The position numbers and the translations under genes are program-made. Positions 9,400-21,000 of a stretch of 26,867 nucleotides of DNA are shown here, piece after piece (within the stretch, counting starts at the first letter, position 1; every line of letters begins with the position of its first letter). Location of the stretch: assembly GCA_000512085.1 (NCBI GenBank), contig ASPP01041559.1:1-26867 (forward strand). Reading direction: 5' to 3'. The notes beneath the pieces were generated by a model. The model saw only the letters and a program-made list of their open reading frames with translations, did no database searches and was not told where the DNA came from. The stretch comes from Reticulomyxa filosa (taxonomy: Eukaryota; Foraminifera; Reticulomyxidae).

Positions 9400-12359
9400 T
9401 TAGTATCCAAAGTACTGGTACACTGATATTTTTACAAAGCAAGTGCGAAAGAACATAGTGACGGGTTCAGCAGACATATGTAGATCTTCAGAAGAAAGCA
9501 AGTTAACATTGAGACAGTTGTCACATTTGATATCAAAACAGAATAGTGGAAATGTCGCATGACAAACGAAATTCCTCCAAAACTCACATGTGCAAGAAAC
9601 ATGTAAGATTCATAACAGCTGAGGTTTCTCCTCAACTTTCACCAAAGGCAGTACGTTTTGCCGCCAAAACACTTGGAAAGGCACGAAACGCATCCAAAAG
9701 TAGCTGTCCGCTTTTGAATGAATCTCCAATCCATTCCAGTGTGACACAATCACGATGATGTTTATTGATTTTAACGTGTTCGAGCAGTTCGCGCATCTCA
9801 AATTGTGGTTTCTTCCAAAACCCTAAAGCAGCCACTGCAGCACAAACGAGTAACTTGGACCTTCCATCCTCGTGAAAAACCATTAAATTTTGTATAGCAA
9901 ACACCAACATCGAAGCCAATCCTATTTATCCATTTATTTTCATTAAAATAAAAAGCGAGCCTCTTTTTTTTTTTTTTTGCATGCAGACACCTAATCCTCT
10001 TGCAGATTCTTGTGTGGCCAGCATATCAATGACAACTTGTCTCCGAAACGAATCAATATAAATTAATGCCGCGGACTGCATTACATCTTCACGGTCGCAA
10101 ACAAACCCCATTTTAATGGACACCTATGACATTATTTCACAGTTTTGGCGTACTTTGTTTGTTTTGTTTTGTTTTTACACAAAGTAACCTCTGATCTTTG
10201 GCCCAATGACATTTTGACGACTCGTGAATACAAGGATTGGGACATTAACTCATTCATTTCTTTTCTTCGTTGATGATTGCCATTGATGTCACATATGGTC
10301 AACGTCCAGCCATCGAAGCGATAGCAGACATTCCTTTCGTGGCGGGTCCAATGGCAAAGATGTCATACATACACAAGCATACACAAATGGAAACAAACAA
10401 TAGAATAAAAAAAACAAAGCAAAGCAAATGAACCAACCAATTTCCACGCACAGATCGACGTCTGCTGCCAAACCAAACGGTGTCGACTTTGTAATAACTT
10501 AAAGTATGTTGTTGGTTTATGGTGTGATTGGAATTATGGGATGGAGTGTCACACAGAGGATGGACAGTCGTATTTCTTTTCGGTTTTGTTTTGTGATCAT
10601 CTTTTTCTGTAAACAATGATATTGATCGCATTTTTTCTTGGAGGCGAGCACTGCTTCGACGAATGATTGGAGTGACACACGTGTCACTTTTGGCGTTATT
10701 TCTTGCATCGATTGTGTCGGTGCTGTTGCAATTACCTTTGGTGAGACAAGAAAATATATTCAAAAGAGACTGGCCTACTTCTGCTTTCGTTTCAAGAGCA
10801 GTCCATTTGAACCAACACACGTCCTTTTTCATGTGAGACGCTGTTGTCACACCACTATTATCATGCCATGACTCGAGAACACCTTTGAACTCGTTGCTGA
10901 AACAGAAAGGAGGCAGCATTTCAAACTGCAACGGCTTTTGGCTCCAAAAATCAAATGTCTTTTTTTGGGACTCCGTTTCTTCTTTGCTCCTTTTTGAGAG
11001 GCGGCTTTGCGTTTCAGAGTTTGAATGAGAAAAGGAGCGAGCACATGCAAATAATAGACAGTTGGTATTTTTTTGTAACGTCAGGCATCTTTGTACCAAC
11101 AACACTAATGCCTGTTCAAAGTCTTTGTTTGTTTGTTTGTTTGTTTTCGTTGTCCTGCCTTTCTTGTCCTTCTTTGCGTGTGTATATATTTGTGTCTGTA
11201 TTTGCTCGATTTTATTGTTTGCAAACAAAACAAAGCAAAGGCCTGTGTGTAGTGTATTCCAAACCAGCGTTTGCAAAAGTGTGTCGCGTACAGAGGTAGT
11301 CAATGACAATATGTTCATTGTTGCCGTGTATATAAAATAATATGCCACTGGCAATATACAAGTTATGATTACAAACATAGCCCATTTTCATTTTGGTTTT
11401 GTTCTTTGGCTTGTTTGAACAAACAAAAAAAAAACACACAGCTCTTTTTCTTTGGATTCTCTCTTTTATCTTTCCAGACTTTAGAAGACACACAAAGATA
11501 AAAAAACACAAACGTTGGTTTGATCAACAAGCACAAAGTGAAATTTTGGATTTTCTTCAATGAACATTTCAACAACAGCCGCCCTCATTTCACAATTTTC
11601 ATCAATATCACATAACCGAAACATCCATTCTCCCACTTTATATTCCACATGCCTATTTACACACATATATACATACAAAAAAAGGTACCAATATAGTCAA
11701 TATGTCCCAATTACCTTGTCAACATACATTCAACCCCAATTTGATTTTTCAACCAATCAAAATGCGACACATACATTTAAAAAACAAAAGGATTCGAGTT
11801 CAAAGAGGAGTGTATTCATCAAAAAAAAAAAAAACGAGTGCAAAGGATAAGACAACACCCAAGGAAATGACAGAAATCACAAGGTGTAAAACGAAAAAAA
11901 CTCAACACACCAAATGTCTCGTTCATTCTCCGTGTTGACAGCGAAATCGTCTAAACAATGGTAAGAAGTAGAGTGGTTGGACATGTTGAAAGGAGGTGTT
12001 TCCAAAGGTTCTTGATGATCACTTGTGACTGTATTCGGTTCGCTTCCGTTGCCAACATTCACAACTATGCTTGTCAATGATTGGCTGCAACTCACTCTTT
12101 TGCGTCTTCTCCTTCTCTTGCTGCTGTTGCTATCAATGATCTTCGTGTCCTTGGTACTTGCATGATCAAGACCTTCTTTCTTTGTTTCATTTTATTCATG
12201 TATTCATTGTTTGTATACCGTTTTTTGGTTTTGTACTTAGCAGAAAAGACAAGTTTCCCTAGTCATTCTTCCTGAATAACCCTCATGAAACATAACATTT
12301 TGATTGAATCGTCGTCGCTTGCGTGGAGGATTTTGAAATGACTGCAAAGTAAATGCCAT
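9400..12359 (-). CDS. Unidentified ten-exon protein with two NLS-like clusters
   Basis: Minus-strand model: 12359-12251, 12172-11911, 11652-11514, 11478-11438, 11347-11292, 11122-10438, 10333-10189, 10123-9991, 9921-9671, 9582-9400. All nine introns are GT-AG with matching phases; total 2004 nt, 667 residues, no internal stop. The N-terminus carries PPRKRRRF and, about 30 residues on, KRRRRRKR, which suggests nuclear location. Middle exons encode compact segments such as GEWMFRLCDIDENCEMRAAV and a long polar stretch. Residues about 480-607 form an alanine- and leucine-rich helical region (AALIYIDSF, LLVCAAVAALGFWKKP) that faintly recalls a cyclin box. The last exon is Cys-rich with a single CDNC. 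No family is firmly recognised. Splice sites of exons 4, 6 and 9 are the least certain, and the exons below 10.34 kb could be a separate gene starting at an internal ATG. Confidence 0.6.
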
Positions 12360-13029
12360 GCACTCCTCAATTGATACCACAAAAAAAGTAAAATGGCGAT
12401 ATCCACTCTACAGTTTTCACTTGTCGTGAGCCCTAGACCTGCTGAGTAAATCTGCGTATAATTTTTTTTGAAAGAGATGTGTTCTACTCAGATTGCTGTA
12501 CACAGTTGTAATTCTTTGAATTTGTCACATGACAAATTTTTTATTTTTACACAAGCAAAATGAGAGAAAAGATTTGTTGCAAATTTGTTAATGCTTATTG
12601 AAGACAATCACATGCCATTTCATTTGAACAATAATTGTTCATAAGCTCAGTGTTTAAGTTCAAGGGTAAAGGATGCTTTTTATATTACTAAAACTATGCA
12701 TTTTCAAGTCATGAACAGAATAAAAGTTTGGAGTCAACAGATAAAAACCAAAAAGAGTCAATATCTTTTTTCACGTCCTTCTGATGCCCTGCCGACTAGA
12801 TATATTTTGATGTAAGTTTTTTTACTCTTTGATATAAAGGTAATTGATTCACTTAATCACTGCTTGCGTGCTTCACTTGGAATTATATAACGATTAGTCT
12901 AATCTTTTCTAAGGATACATATTCCAATAGAAAAACAATATAAACCTTTAATTTACCCATTTAATAGTGATGCTAGTATTTTGTGAACAATCAATCCACA
13001 AATTGAAAGATTGACCATGCAAAATAATA
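12360..13029. other. AT-rich intergenic region between divergent genes
   Basis: No open frame of note on either strand. It should contain the promoter of the minus-strand ten-exon gene, and perhaps that of the plus-strand dioxygenase. No recognisable element stands out. Confidence 0.4.
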
Positions 13030-13218
13030 TTACTCAGTCCGAGAATGCTCTTCTTTGCTGTTTTTGTGGCACTCCATCAACATTTTTCCATAACGTGCAT
13101 TGAGCATAAAAGCAGAGGCAAGTACCCAATGATCACGATTGTCAATCTTAAAATGAAGTAGTTTTAGTTCAGCTGAGTTGTGAATGTCAAAATGTTCCAA
13201 TAGAGCAAAAAAAGCCAT
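13030..13218 (-). CDS. Small open frame overlapping the dioxygenase start
   Basis: An ATG-started 62-codon frame on the minus strand with protein-like codon variety (for example FKIDNRDHWVLASAFMLNAR). Its first 35 bases overlap the 5' end of the dioxygenase reading frame on the other strand. No family is recognised and no further exon could be joined. It may be a small gene, an exon of a decayed gene, or chance. Confidence 0.3.
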   Translation of the reverse strand: MAFFALLEHFDIHNSAELKLLHFKIDNRDHWVLASAFMLNARYGKMLMECHKNSKEEHSRTE

Positions 13219-14338
13219 TGAACTTGGTGCAATTGGTTATCAAATGCTTCCACATTTCAATAAAAAATTATCGATATCTATACTGAAAAAACCAAAATTA
13301 CAATGTCCTGTCTTCAGACATATGACAACAACGACCAAACATCCGCGCATCCCAATAGTCGATCTGAGCAAACCAATGAGTGAAATAAGTGCATTGGTAC
13401 ACGAAGCACTGAGTGACACAGGTTTCATGTATGTGCGCAACGCTGCTATCTCAAAGCAGCACATTGAAAGCGTGTTATCAATGTCTCGTAAATTCTTTAC
13501 GGAATGTGACAGTTCTGTGAAAAGGACAGTGGAAGACCCGATCTCGGCATTTCGAGGATATTACGTGTACAAAGGAACACAATCGAATGTGTTGCACAGC
13601 AATGATAACATCGAGTGCTTCAGCATAGGCAAAGAGTGTGCAAACCCATATTCGTTACGGAGTGAATATTTCAAGAGGAATGGGTTGCCAGAGAGTATAT
13701 GGAAGGCTGGTATTTCAAAGCCCAATCAATGGCCAAAATTACCGTCACAACAATTTACCAAGGAATTTCGTGAGACCATGCAATCGTATTACAATGCATG
13801 CGTCGATACGTCAACACAAATTTTGAGACTGATTGCATATTCTCTGGGAATGACCGGGGAGGACGTGGACTATTTTCTGCAATTTCACAACAAATGGGAT
13901 TGCAACTTGGAACCCAAGTTTTATCCCAAGTTTTCTGTCCAAAAAACAGAAGAAAAGATTCGACTGTCCGAACATCGTGACTTGACCTCCATCACTTTGC
14001 TCGTGCAAGACCAATTAAGTGGGTTACAAGTGTGGGACGACCATAGTCACGAATGGATTGACGCGCCCCTTTCTCTGTCTTCTGGAGAGGGCATTATCTT
14101 GTGTAACACTGGCGACTTTATGGCGATGTGGACTGGTGGGCTGTACAAAAGCACTTTGCATCGCGTCAAAGCCTCGCCTTTTCATTCACATCACGGCCCA
14201 ATTGAGGCACTTGATCGAATCAGTGTCGTGTTCTTTGCTTGGCCAAACCACGAGGCCGTCATTCAACCATTACAGCGTTTCACATCCACGTCTCATCCTC
14301 CGATCACTTGTGGTGATCTTATGCCTTTTGTATTTTGA
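13184..14338 (+). CDS. Fe(II)/2-oxoglutarate-dependent dioxygenase, isopenicillin-N-synthase-like
   Basis: Single exon, 384 residues. A DIOX_N-type region begins at about residue 55 (IPIVDLSKPM, then DTGFMYVRN). The double-stranded beta-helix domain covers about residues 240-352. Iron ligands are His264 and Asp266 in SEHRDLTSITLL, with His326 in STLHRVKAS; Arg345 and Ser347 in DRISVVFF form the R-x-S motif that binds 2-oxoglutarate. The typical NYYP segment appears as EPKFYPKF. Such enzymes hydroxylate, desaturate or cyclise small molecules; the substrate cannot be told from sequence. The first 46 residues precede the domain and contain Lys/Arg with hydrophobic residues (MLPHFNKKLSISILKKPK), possibly a targeting peptide; later ATGs (residues 21 and 47) are alternative starts. 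The gene has no intron, unlike most neighbours. Confidence 0.9.
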   Translation: MSKCSNRAKKAIELGAIGYQMLPHFNKKLSISILKKPKLQCPVFRHMTTTTKHPRIPIVDLSKPMSEISALVHEALSDTGFMYVRNAAISKQHIESVLSMSRKFFTECDSSVKRTVEDPISAFRGYYVYKGTQSNVLHSNDNIECFSIGKECANPYSLRSEYFKRNGLPESIWKAGISKPNQWPKLPSQQFTKEFRETMQSYYNACVDTSTQILRLIAYSLGMTGEDVDYFLQFHNKWDCNLEPKFYPKFSVQKTEEKIRLSEHRDLTSITLLVQDQLSGLQVWDDHSHEWIDAPLSLSSGEGIILCNTGDFMAMWTGGLYKSTLHRVKASPFHSHHGPIEALDRISVVFFAWPNHEAVIQPLQRFTSTSHPPITCGDLMPFVF

Positions 14339-15021
14339 ATACGAATAATGTGCGTTTTGAACAACTTTTAAGTGTTACAATAATTATAATGTTTCATCAG
14401 TGTTTGTATTCGCATTACTCAATTATTTACATTTTTGGAGGAAAAAAAAACAAGTCATGATGTTATCTTTTCTGTTCAAAGTTATCATCTTGTTACGAAG
14501 AGAAACAAACATTGCAATAAGCGGAAAAGCAAATTCTTTAAATTATTTTGTTCGCAAAATTCAGTTTGGTTATTCCGTCCATCAAAGTTGTTTGAGTCAA
14601 TTCATCAAATATTAGAAAATCATCCTTGAGAGCCAACAAATATAATCCTTCTTTCAATAAACCGGTGGTTAGGCCGTAACAACGTTTGGCTTTTGTCAAA
14701 CCCGCGTACTAAATATTTTTACTTTTTGCGAAGGCGTATATTAACTGGCGCACTGTATGATGCAAGCTTAATATACTAGCATGCATTAGAGCATTTTTTT
14801 ACACTCGTTTTGGTGCTGAGTCCAAATTGGCCCAGAGTCAGTGTCCAGTAAAAAAGACCAAAGAATTTCGAAAACAGCAGTGCACAACCAGACACTCATT
14901 AAAAGAGTGAGAGAGAAAGGTGCCTGCTTTTTTCCCCCGCCAATAGAAAATCATTAGAGCCCTTTATCAAATTAGGTTGCAAAATTTTGGGATTCTTGAC
15001 ACTTGCAACAACTATTGACTC
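14339..15021. other. Intergenic region upstream of the coiled-coil gene
   Basis: The first 300 bases are AT-rich 3' flank of the dioxygenase. From about 14640 the sequence becomes less AT-rich, with short GC-containing words up to the start codon at 15022, and probably includes the promoter and 5' leader of the next gene. No RNA gene or named motif could be supported. Confidence 0.4.
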
Positions 15022-18000
15022 ATGCAAACTTATGCTTTAACCAAGTCGGAGGCAGACGAAAAATACGAGCAGCTGTCACCAAACCGCGAGACAAGCGGGC
15101 AAAAATCTCGAAGAAGCTTATTATCAGACCCCTTGGAATCGAATAAACACTTTCTCTTCAATCTCTTGCAATCAGATGTAATATGAATTTATTTTTTTTT
15201 TTGTACAACAAAAAAAAAAATGATGAATATGTTGGCAATAGAGATTGGCATGGTATTATCATCAACAGCATAAAAATTGGGAGATTGTGTATTTGCTAGA
15301 AAAACTTGAGCAAAATAAGGACGTGTATATAATATTGACGTCACATAGTCAATATTTGACTGTGAAAAAAGCCGATTTGTATCGTATTCCACCAACAGAC
15401 ATGTTGACTGCTCACGAAAGCATCCAAAAATTGCTGCATGCACTACTCTTGAAATTTCAAGAAACGGCGGTACTTTTCTTGTTTTTTTTTAAAAAACAAG
15501 AACATATCGCAATTGAAATTTTATGTGACACATATATGTACCATCAAAAAAAAAAAAAAAAAAATTGAACCAAACTACAAATGAGGACAGTTGTACAAAA
15601 ATAAAGAAGTAATTTGCGAATATCAGTCGGTGTCATTCTTAGGCTATACAACTAATCATTTTGAACTATCGAAGATTGACGACTACCATATTGAAAACAA
15701 TGCTATCAATGGAGTGTGGGTAAGTCCATTGGGAGAGATCGCCGATAAAAAAACCTCGTTTAAGAAACTCGAACATCAAAAGGTTATTTATTTTACTTTA
15801 GAGATCTCATTTATATATATATTTTTTTGTCTTTGGGGGGGGGGGGGACATAATTATAGAACGTATTAGCATTCGTGTTTGACGAGCATACGGATGCCAA
15901 CTTATCATTTGATCTGCCCATTCGACGAGGTAATATGGAATTGCAAAAGCGGCAGTGGTATCGCGAATTGAATCGCTTGCAATGGGTTTGTAGATTAAGA
16001 AAAAAGTCCACAGAGAGAAAAAAAAGTATGTTATAGCAAATACATACACATGCATACATACAATAACAATTAGGAAAACCGAGCGCTGCAAGAAAAACTC
16101 AATACTCCGCAAGTTTCACAATTGGGGATAATGCTTGCACATTGTTTGTTTGTGACTGTTTGGCATTGGAAATGGACTTGGTGTATTATTTTGAGAGGGG
16201 GGGGGGAAAAAAATACAAACACTAAAATAAGAACAAAAAAAAAAAAAAAAAGAGAATGGAACTGGAAAAACTGCGAGTGAATGCATCACAAAAACCAGAT
16301 TTGGAAGAACTGATCCGACATGCAGATGCACGATTAGAAAGACAAGAAGACGAAATCAAAAGACTGAGCGAGTTAAATGAGCAGTTGTCTGAAAAAATGA
16401 AAGTATTGGAAAAAGGAATGAACGAGATAAAAGACACAAAGCAACAAGATTCAAGCAGTGACCAACGTTTGCCACCTGCCAAGGAAAATGAAAATGTCAG
16501 CAATGGTGGCGCCAGTCCCAATGCCGATGTCACACCAGAGACTGAAAATAAAAACCCCAATGTAATTATCATTAAAAATGTTATATACACATAAATAACT
16601 TTTTTATTAAACATTAATGCAAAGACTTATTTTATTTTTTTTAAAAAAAAAAAGGATCCAAGCACAGGAAGACAAAAGAAATGGCTGGCTAATTTACAAC
16701 GCAAACTGTTGCGAAGTGAAAGCGATCGTGAAATATTGGAGGACTCAATCGGACAATATGAGACAACAATTGGCGAATTGAGAATGGCCGTGTTGCATCA
16801 AGAAGACGTGATTCAGAAGTTGCGTGATCAGACAGAACAGTCTCACCAATTAATGCGAACGGCCTCGATTTCAATGGATGTATCGCAGGCAGCACAAACT
16901 CGATCGATGGTAGAAATCTCCGAATTAAGGAAAGAAATTAAAGAACTCAGACAGAAAAATGCCACGTTGGAAGAAAGAGTAGCTTACTATAAATCCAAGC
17001 CAAATGACAATGCAACAACCACGCCAGGCAATAATGACAATGGCAATGACAATGACAATGACAATGACAATGACAAAAATGTTACAACGCCGTCCGACAA
17101 AGATGCCACAACGCCGTCCGACAATTCGGCCGATAAACATATCCGCTCGATGACGCGACAGGAAATTGAAAAAGAAATTGAGCGCTATATGACTGACAAT
17201 CAAGAATTGAAACAAGAAATTGACAACTATCGCGTCGACATGGAATGGTATCGTGTCGAATTGGCAAATAACACTCAGCATTTGCTGCAAGCAGAACGCA
17301 CGTTGGATGAAAAGGATAGAGAAGTCGAAGACTTGAGAACCGTTTCTGTTCAAATCGGGGATAGCATGGCACAGATGTTGGCTATTGACGCTGAAAATGT
17401 CCAACTTAAAAAAAAAATTGAACTGTTGGAGAAAAAATTCAAGTTTTGTTTCATTAAGTCCAGTAATGGGGATTCCCTTTTTTTAAAAAAAATAAATGAA
17501 ATTCATACACACACACAATCAAAGGAATGGAGCTCAAAGCGATATCGATTCGAATAAAAATCCATTAACCAATGAAGAACTTCAAAAACTAAGAGAAAAA
17601 AACGAAGATATGCAAAAAAAGTTGGAACGACAGAGCAAAGAAATACAAACACTGGAGCAATTACAAAAAGAAAATATCAACTTAAAACAACGATTGTCTG
17701 TGTTGAATACAATTGCTGAACGAGCAGAAAATGCCATTCCTGAAGAAGATGAAATTGACAGCACACAAAGCAAGGATGCTACGAACACCTCTGGTCTTTC
17801 TCTCTTTCTGATTTTTTCCAATTCATTGGAACCTGCTTCTTTTTTACTTTTCATTTCAATAGCATAGTTCAACAAACATAACAAACATAACAAACACAAT
17901 ACAAATAATAATGACAACAATGATACGATGATAGAAAAGACCACTGGACGTGACAGTCACAAAAAAGTACGCCAATTGAGTCGACAAGACTTGGAAACCA

Positions 18001-21000
18001 ATGTCGTAGAGTTGCAAGAACAAATCGAAGCCTATGAAACCGATTTGAGTAATTTGCGAGTTGAATTAGCCGATCGCACCCAGTTATTGGAAAACGAAAC
18101 CAAAGAAAAAAATAACGAAACAGAAAAAGTGAGGACATTGTCTCTAATGGCAGACAGCACCATTGACAAGTATGCCATTGCTCAAAAAGAAACAGAGCGT
18201 CTCAAGCAACAATTGGAAACATTAAAGTTTATATTTGCTTCCTTTTTTTGTATTCGGATGGAATAATATATTACAATCTCTTTTCCTTCTTCTCCTTTTC
18301 TATATAGAAAAAATCAAGACCCAGACGTAAGCAAAATGTCCAATTTGCAATTGCAATTGGAAGAAGCAAAAACAAAGTTGCAAGATGTAATGCAAGAGCG
18401 AAATGAATTGAAAAGACGATTGGACACAATGTGGTACGAATTGAAGACATTGCAAGACTTGTATTGCTTGGATCAATTACAAAATCATCTCGATGTCGAT
18501 CCCTCTGCTGTTGCTTTTCCGACACAACAAACTATTGTTTCTGCTTATCAATCGATTATTACATCGTATCATACTACAGTTACATTCTATTTGTTAGTAT
18601 ATAAATACAAACATATATCTGTGTATAATAACAATAATAATAACAATAACAATAACAATAACAATAACAATAACAATAACAATAACAATAACAATAGCTC
18701 CATCAAAAATTTGTCGAAAAATTGGAATCAATATATCCAAGACCAGCGAATGATATCAATCACGAATTGTTTATTGATTACATGGGATACGAATTCTTCT
18801 TTCATCTGATGACACAATGCTACAAAAGAATGCGAGAGCGAAAAGACTTGTTTGTACAAGCAACTGCCGAACTTTTGCAAATGTCTCCCCAAGCCGCGGG
18901 AGTGATGATATCGGCCGCGATGCAACGATCTTGGAAGGCATATATTGGACATACGTACGATCGAAACGGTATGAGCGGACTAGACCCACTGTTGCAAGAA
19001 AAGCCAAATACAGAGTTGATTGACAGTCAATTTTCACGCACCACTATCAATGACATCATTGTAAAAATTGCCAATAGCTGCATTGCCAATTATCCCAACT
19101 GGGCATTTTTGACCAAGTTTCTCTAATCAAACAAATTGATATGCAATGGTTTTATATTTATCTGTGTTGTCTTTGTCTTTGTGAAACAGTTCCAACATTC
19201 GCAATACATTGGAGATTTTCATTGCCAAATTTTGTGAGGTCTGTTGGCTGATGATACTGATCAAACCAGGGGCTCTCATGCTCTATCCCGAAAGTCCTAA
19301 TGGAAATTCGCTCACTGAATCCATGAAAGAGCATTTGTACAAGTCTTTGGCTTTTGTCAATGGCTCGATCGAGACATCAACCCACGTTATTTATTACGCC
19401 ATTCCTGCCATCATTTTGGATGGCAGCAATGAGGTGCTCTATCCTCCCACCGTCTTCACTCACAAAGATGAGGGAGTCATTCGAGAATTTTCAAAGTTTT
19501 TGTTGAATCAACATAAAGCGTCGAATAATGACATGTCCGATCAAAAGATTGCTGAGAAATTTCATTTTGAAACTAAAAAACCCAACTCAGACAGCTCTTT
19601 AATCAACACAACGGATAGATATAGCATTCTTCAAAATGAAAACGAGCGTCTTAAACAACAAATCAATATTTTCAAGTTTCGACTGTGTAATACGTCAAAC
19701 TGATTATTAATTCATATTGTATATATACATACGCCACATCTTTCGCTTTATAATATCATTCCAAAAACATAAACCTACAGGGGTGACCAAACTGCAGATG
19801 CAAATAAAATACTCCGATTGGAATCGGAATTGAAAGACGTACAACGAGAAAGAGATGCTTTGACAAGACGTGTGGATGCATTGTTATACGAACTAAAAAC
19901 GGTACAAGACTTGTATTGCCTGGATCAATTGCAAAGTAACTCCGATACAAGTCCGCAATACACGTTTCCCACGCAAGGAACAATCGTGTCCACTTATGAG
20001 GCGTTTATCAATTCTTATCATACAAAAGCTTTGTTTTTCATATTTTCATACTGTTTTTGGAGCAATATCCAAATCCATCACAAATATGTTTTTTTAAAAA
20101 AATGGGTATGACAGTTGCATCAACAGTTTGGTGAAAAACTTGAATTGAAATATCCAAAGACAGACAATGAAATGAATCATCAGCTGTTTATTGACTACAT
20201 TGGCTACGAATTTTTATACCATGTAATGATTGGATGTTATAAAAAAATGAAAGAAAGAAAAGAGTTATTCATCAAAGCTACCTCAGAACTTTTACAAGTT
20301 GCGATTTAGGTTTTGTTTTATTTTTTTATCAATGCTTCAAGATTGTCTGTTTAATTTTTGTTGGAAAAGATGCCTCTGGAAGCTGCAGGCGCAATGATAT
20401 CGGCAGGAATGCAAAAATCATGGAAAGCTTACATTGGACACACCTATGAAAAAAGTGGTATGGGCAGAAGAAGTGTGTATCAAGACAAAGATGAAGTCTC
20501 GTTAATTGAGAGTCAATTTTCAAGAACCACCATCGATGATACTATCGTAAAAATGGCCGATATTGCCATTGCTAATTATGGCGATTGGACATTTTTGACT
20601 GAGTTCAGCTTTACAAATTTCACATACAAACAAACCAAAAGTAAAATAAGCGCTCTTGTGTTATTACATCCTCTTGTTTCAGACCGTTTATTCGCAATGG
20701 CCTAGAACTTTTCATTGCGAAATGCTGCGAAGTTTGTTGGCTCATGGTTTTGTTGAGGCCATCATCGCTGATATTATATCCACCTAATCCAGATGTAAAA
20801 ACTGTTAATGAGTCCACCTCAATTGAAAAAGGGCATCTCAATAAAACATTGTCATTTGTTTATGGGTCAATTGATACATGTGATAACGTTTTGTATTATG
20901 CCATTCCCGCTATTGTTGTTGATGGCAGCAACGATGTTTTGTATCCTGCCACTGCTTTTACGCACAAAGACGAAGAAGTTTTCAATGCTGTTTCTAGCTA

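Noticed and set aside
10299-11378. Uninterrupted 359-codon frame as a single-exon gene
   Set aside because: Its two ends are T-rich and hydrophobic like introns, and splicing in other frames gives better protein continuity, leaving 11122-10438 as the exon.
16925-17404. 159-codon minus-strand frame with Val/Ile repeats
   Set aside because: It is antisense to a coiled-coil exon; the repeat is the complement of the Asn/Asp tract.
18579-18809. Poly-asparagine coding extension
   Set aside because: The matching exon junction in the second domain copy shows that this is intron; reading through leaves the conserved frame.
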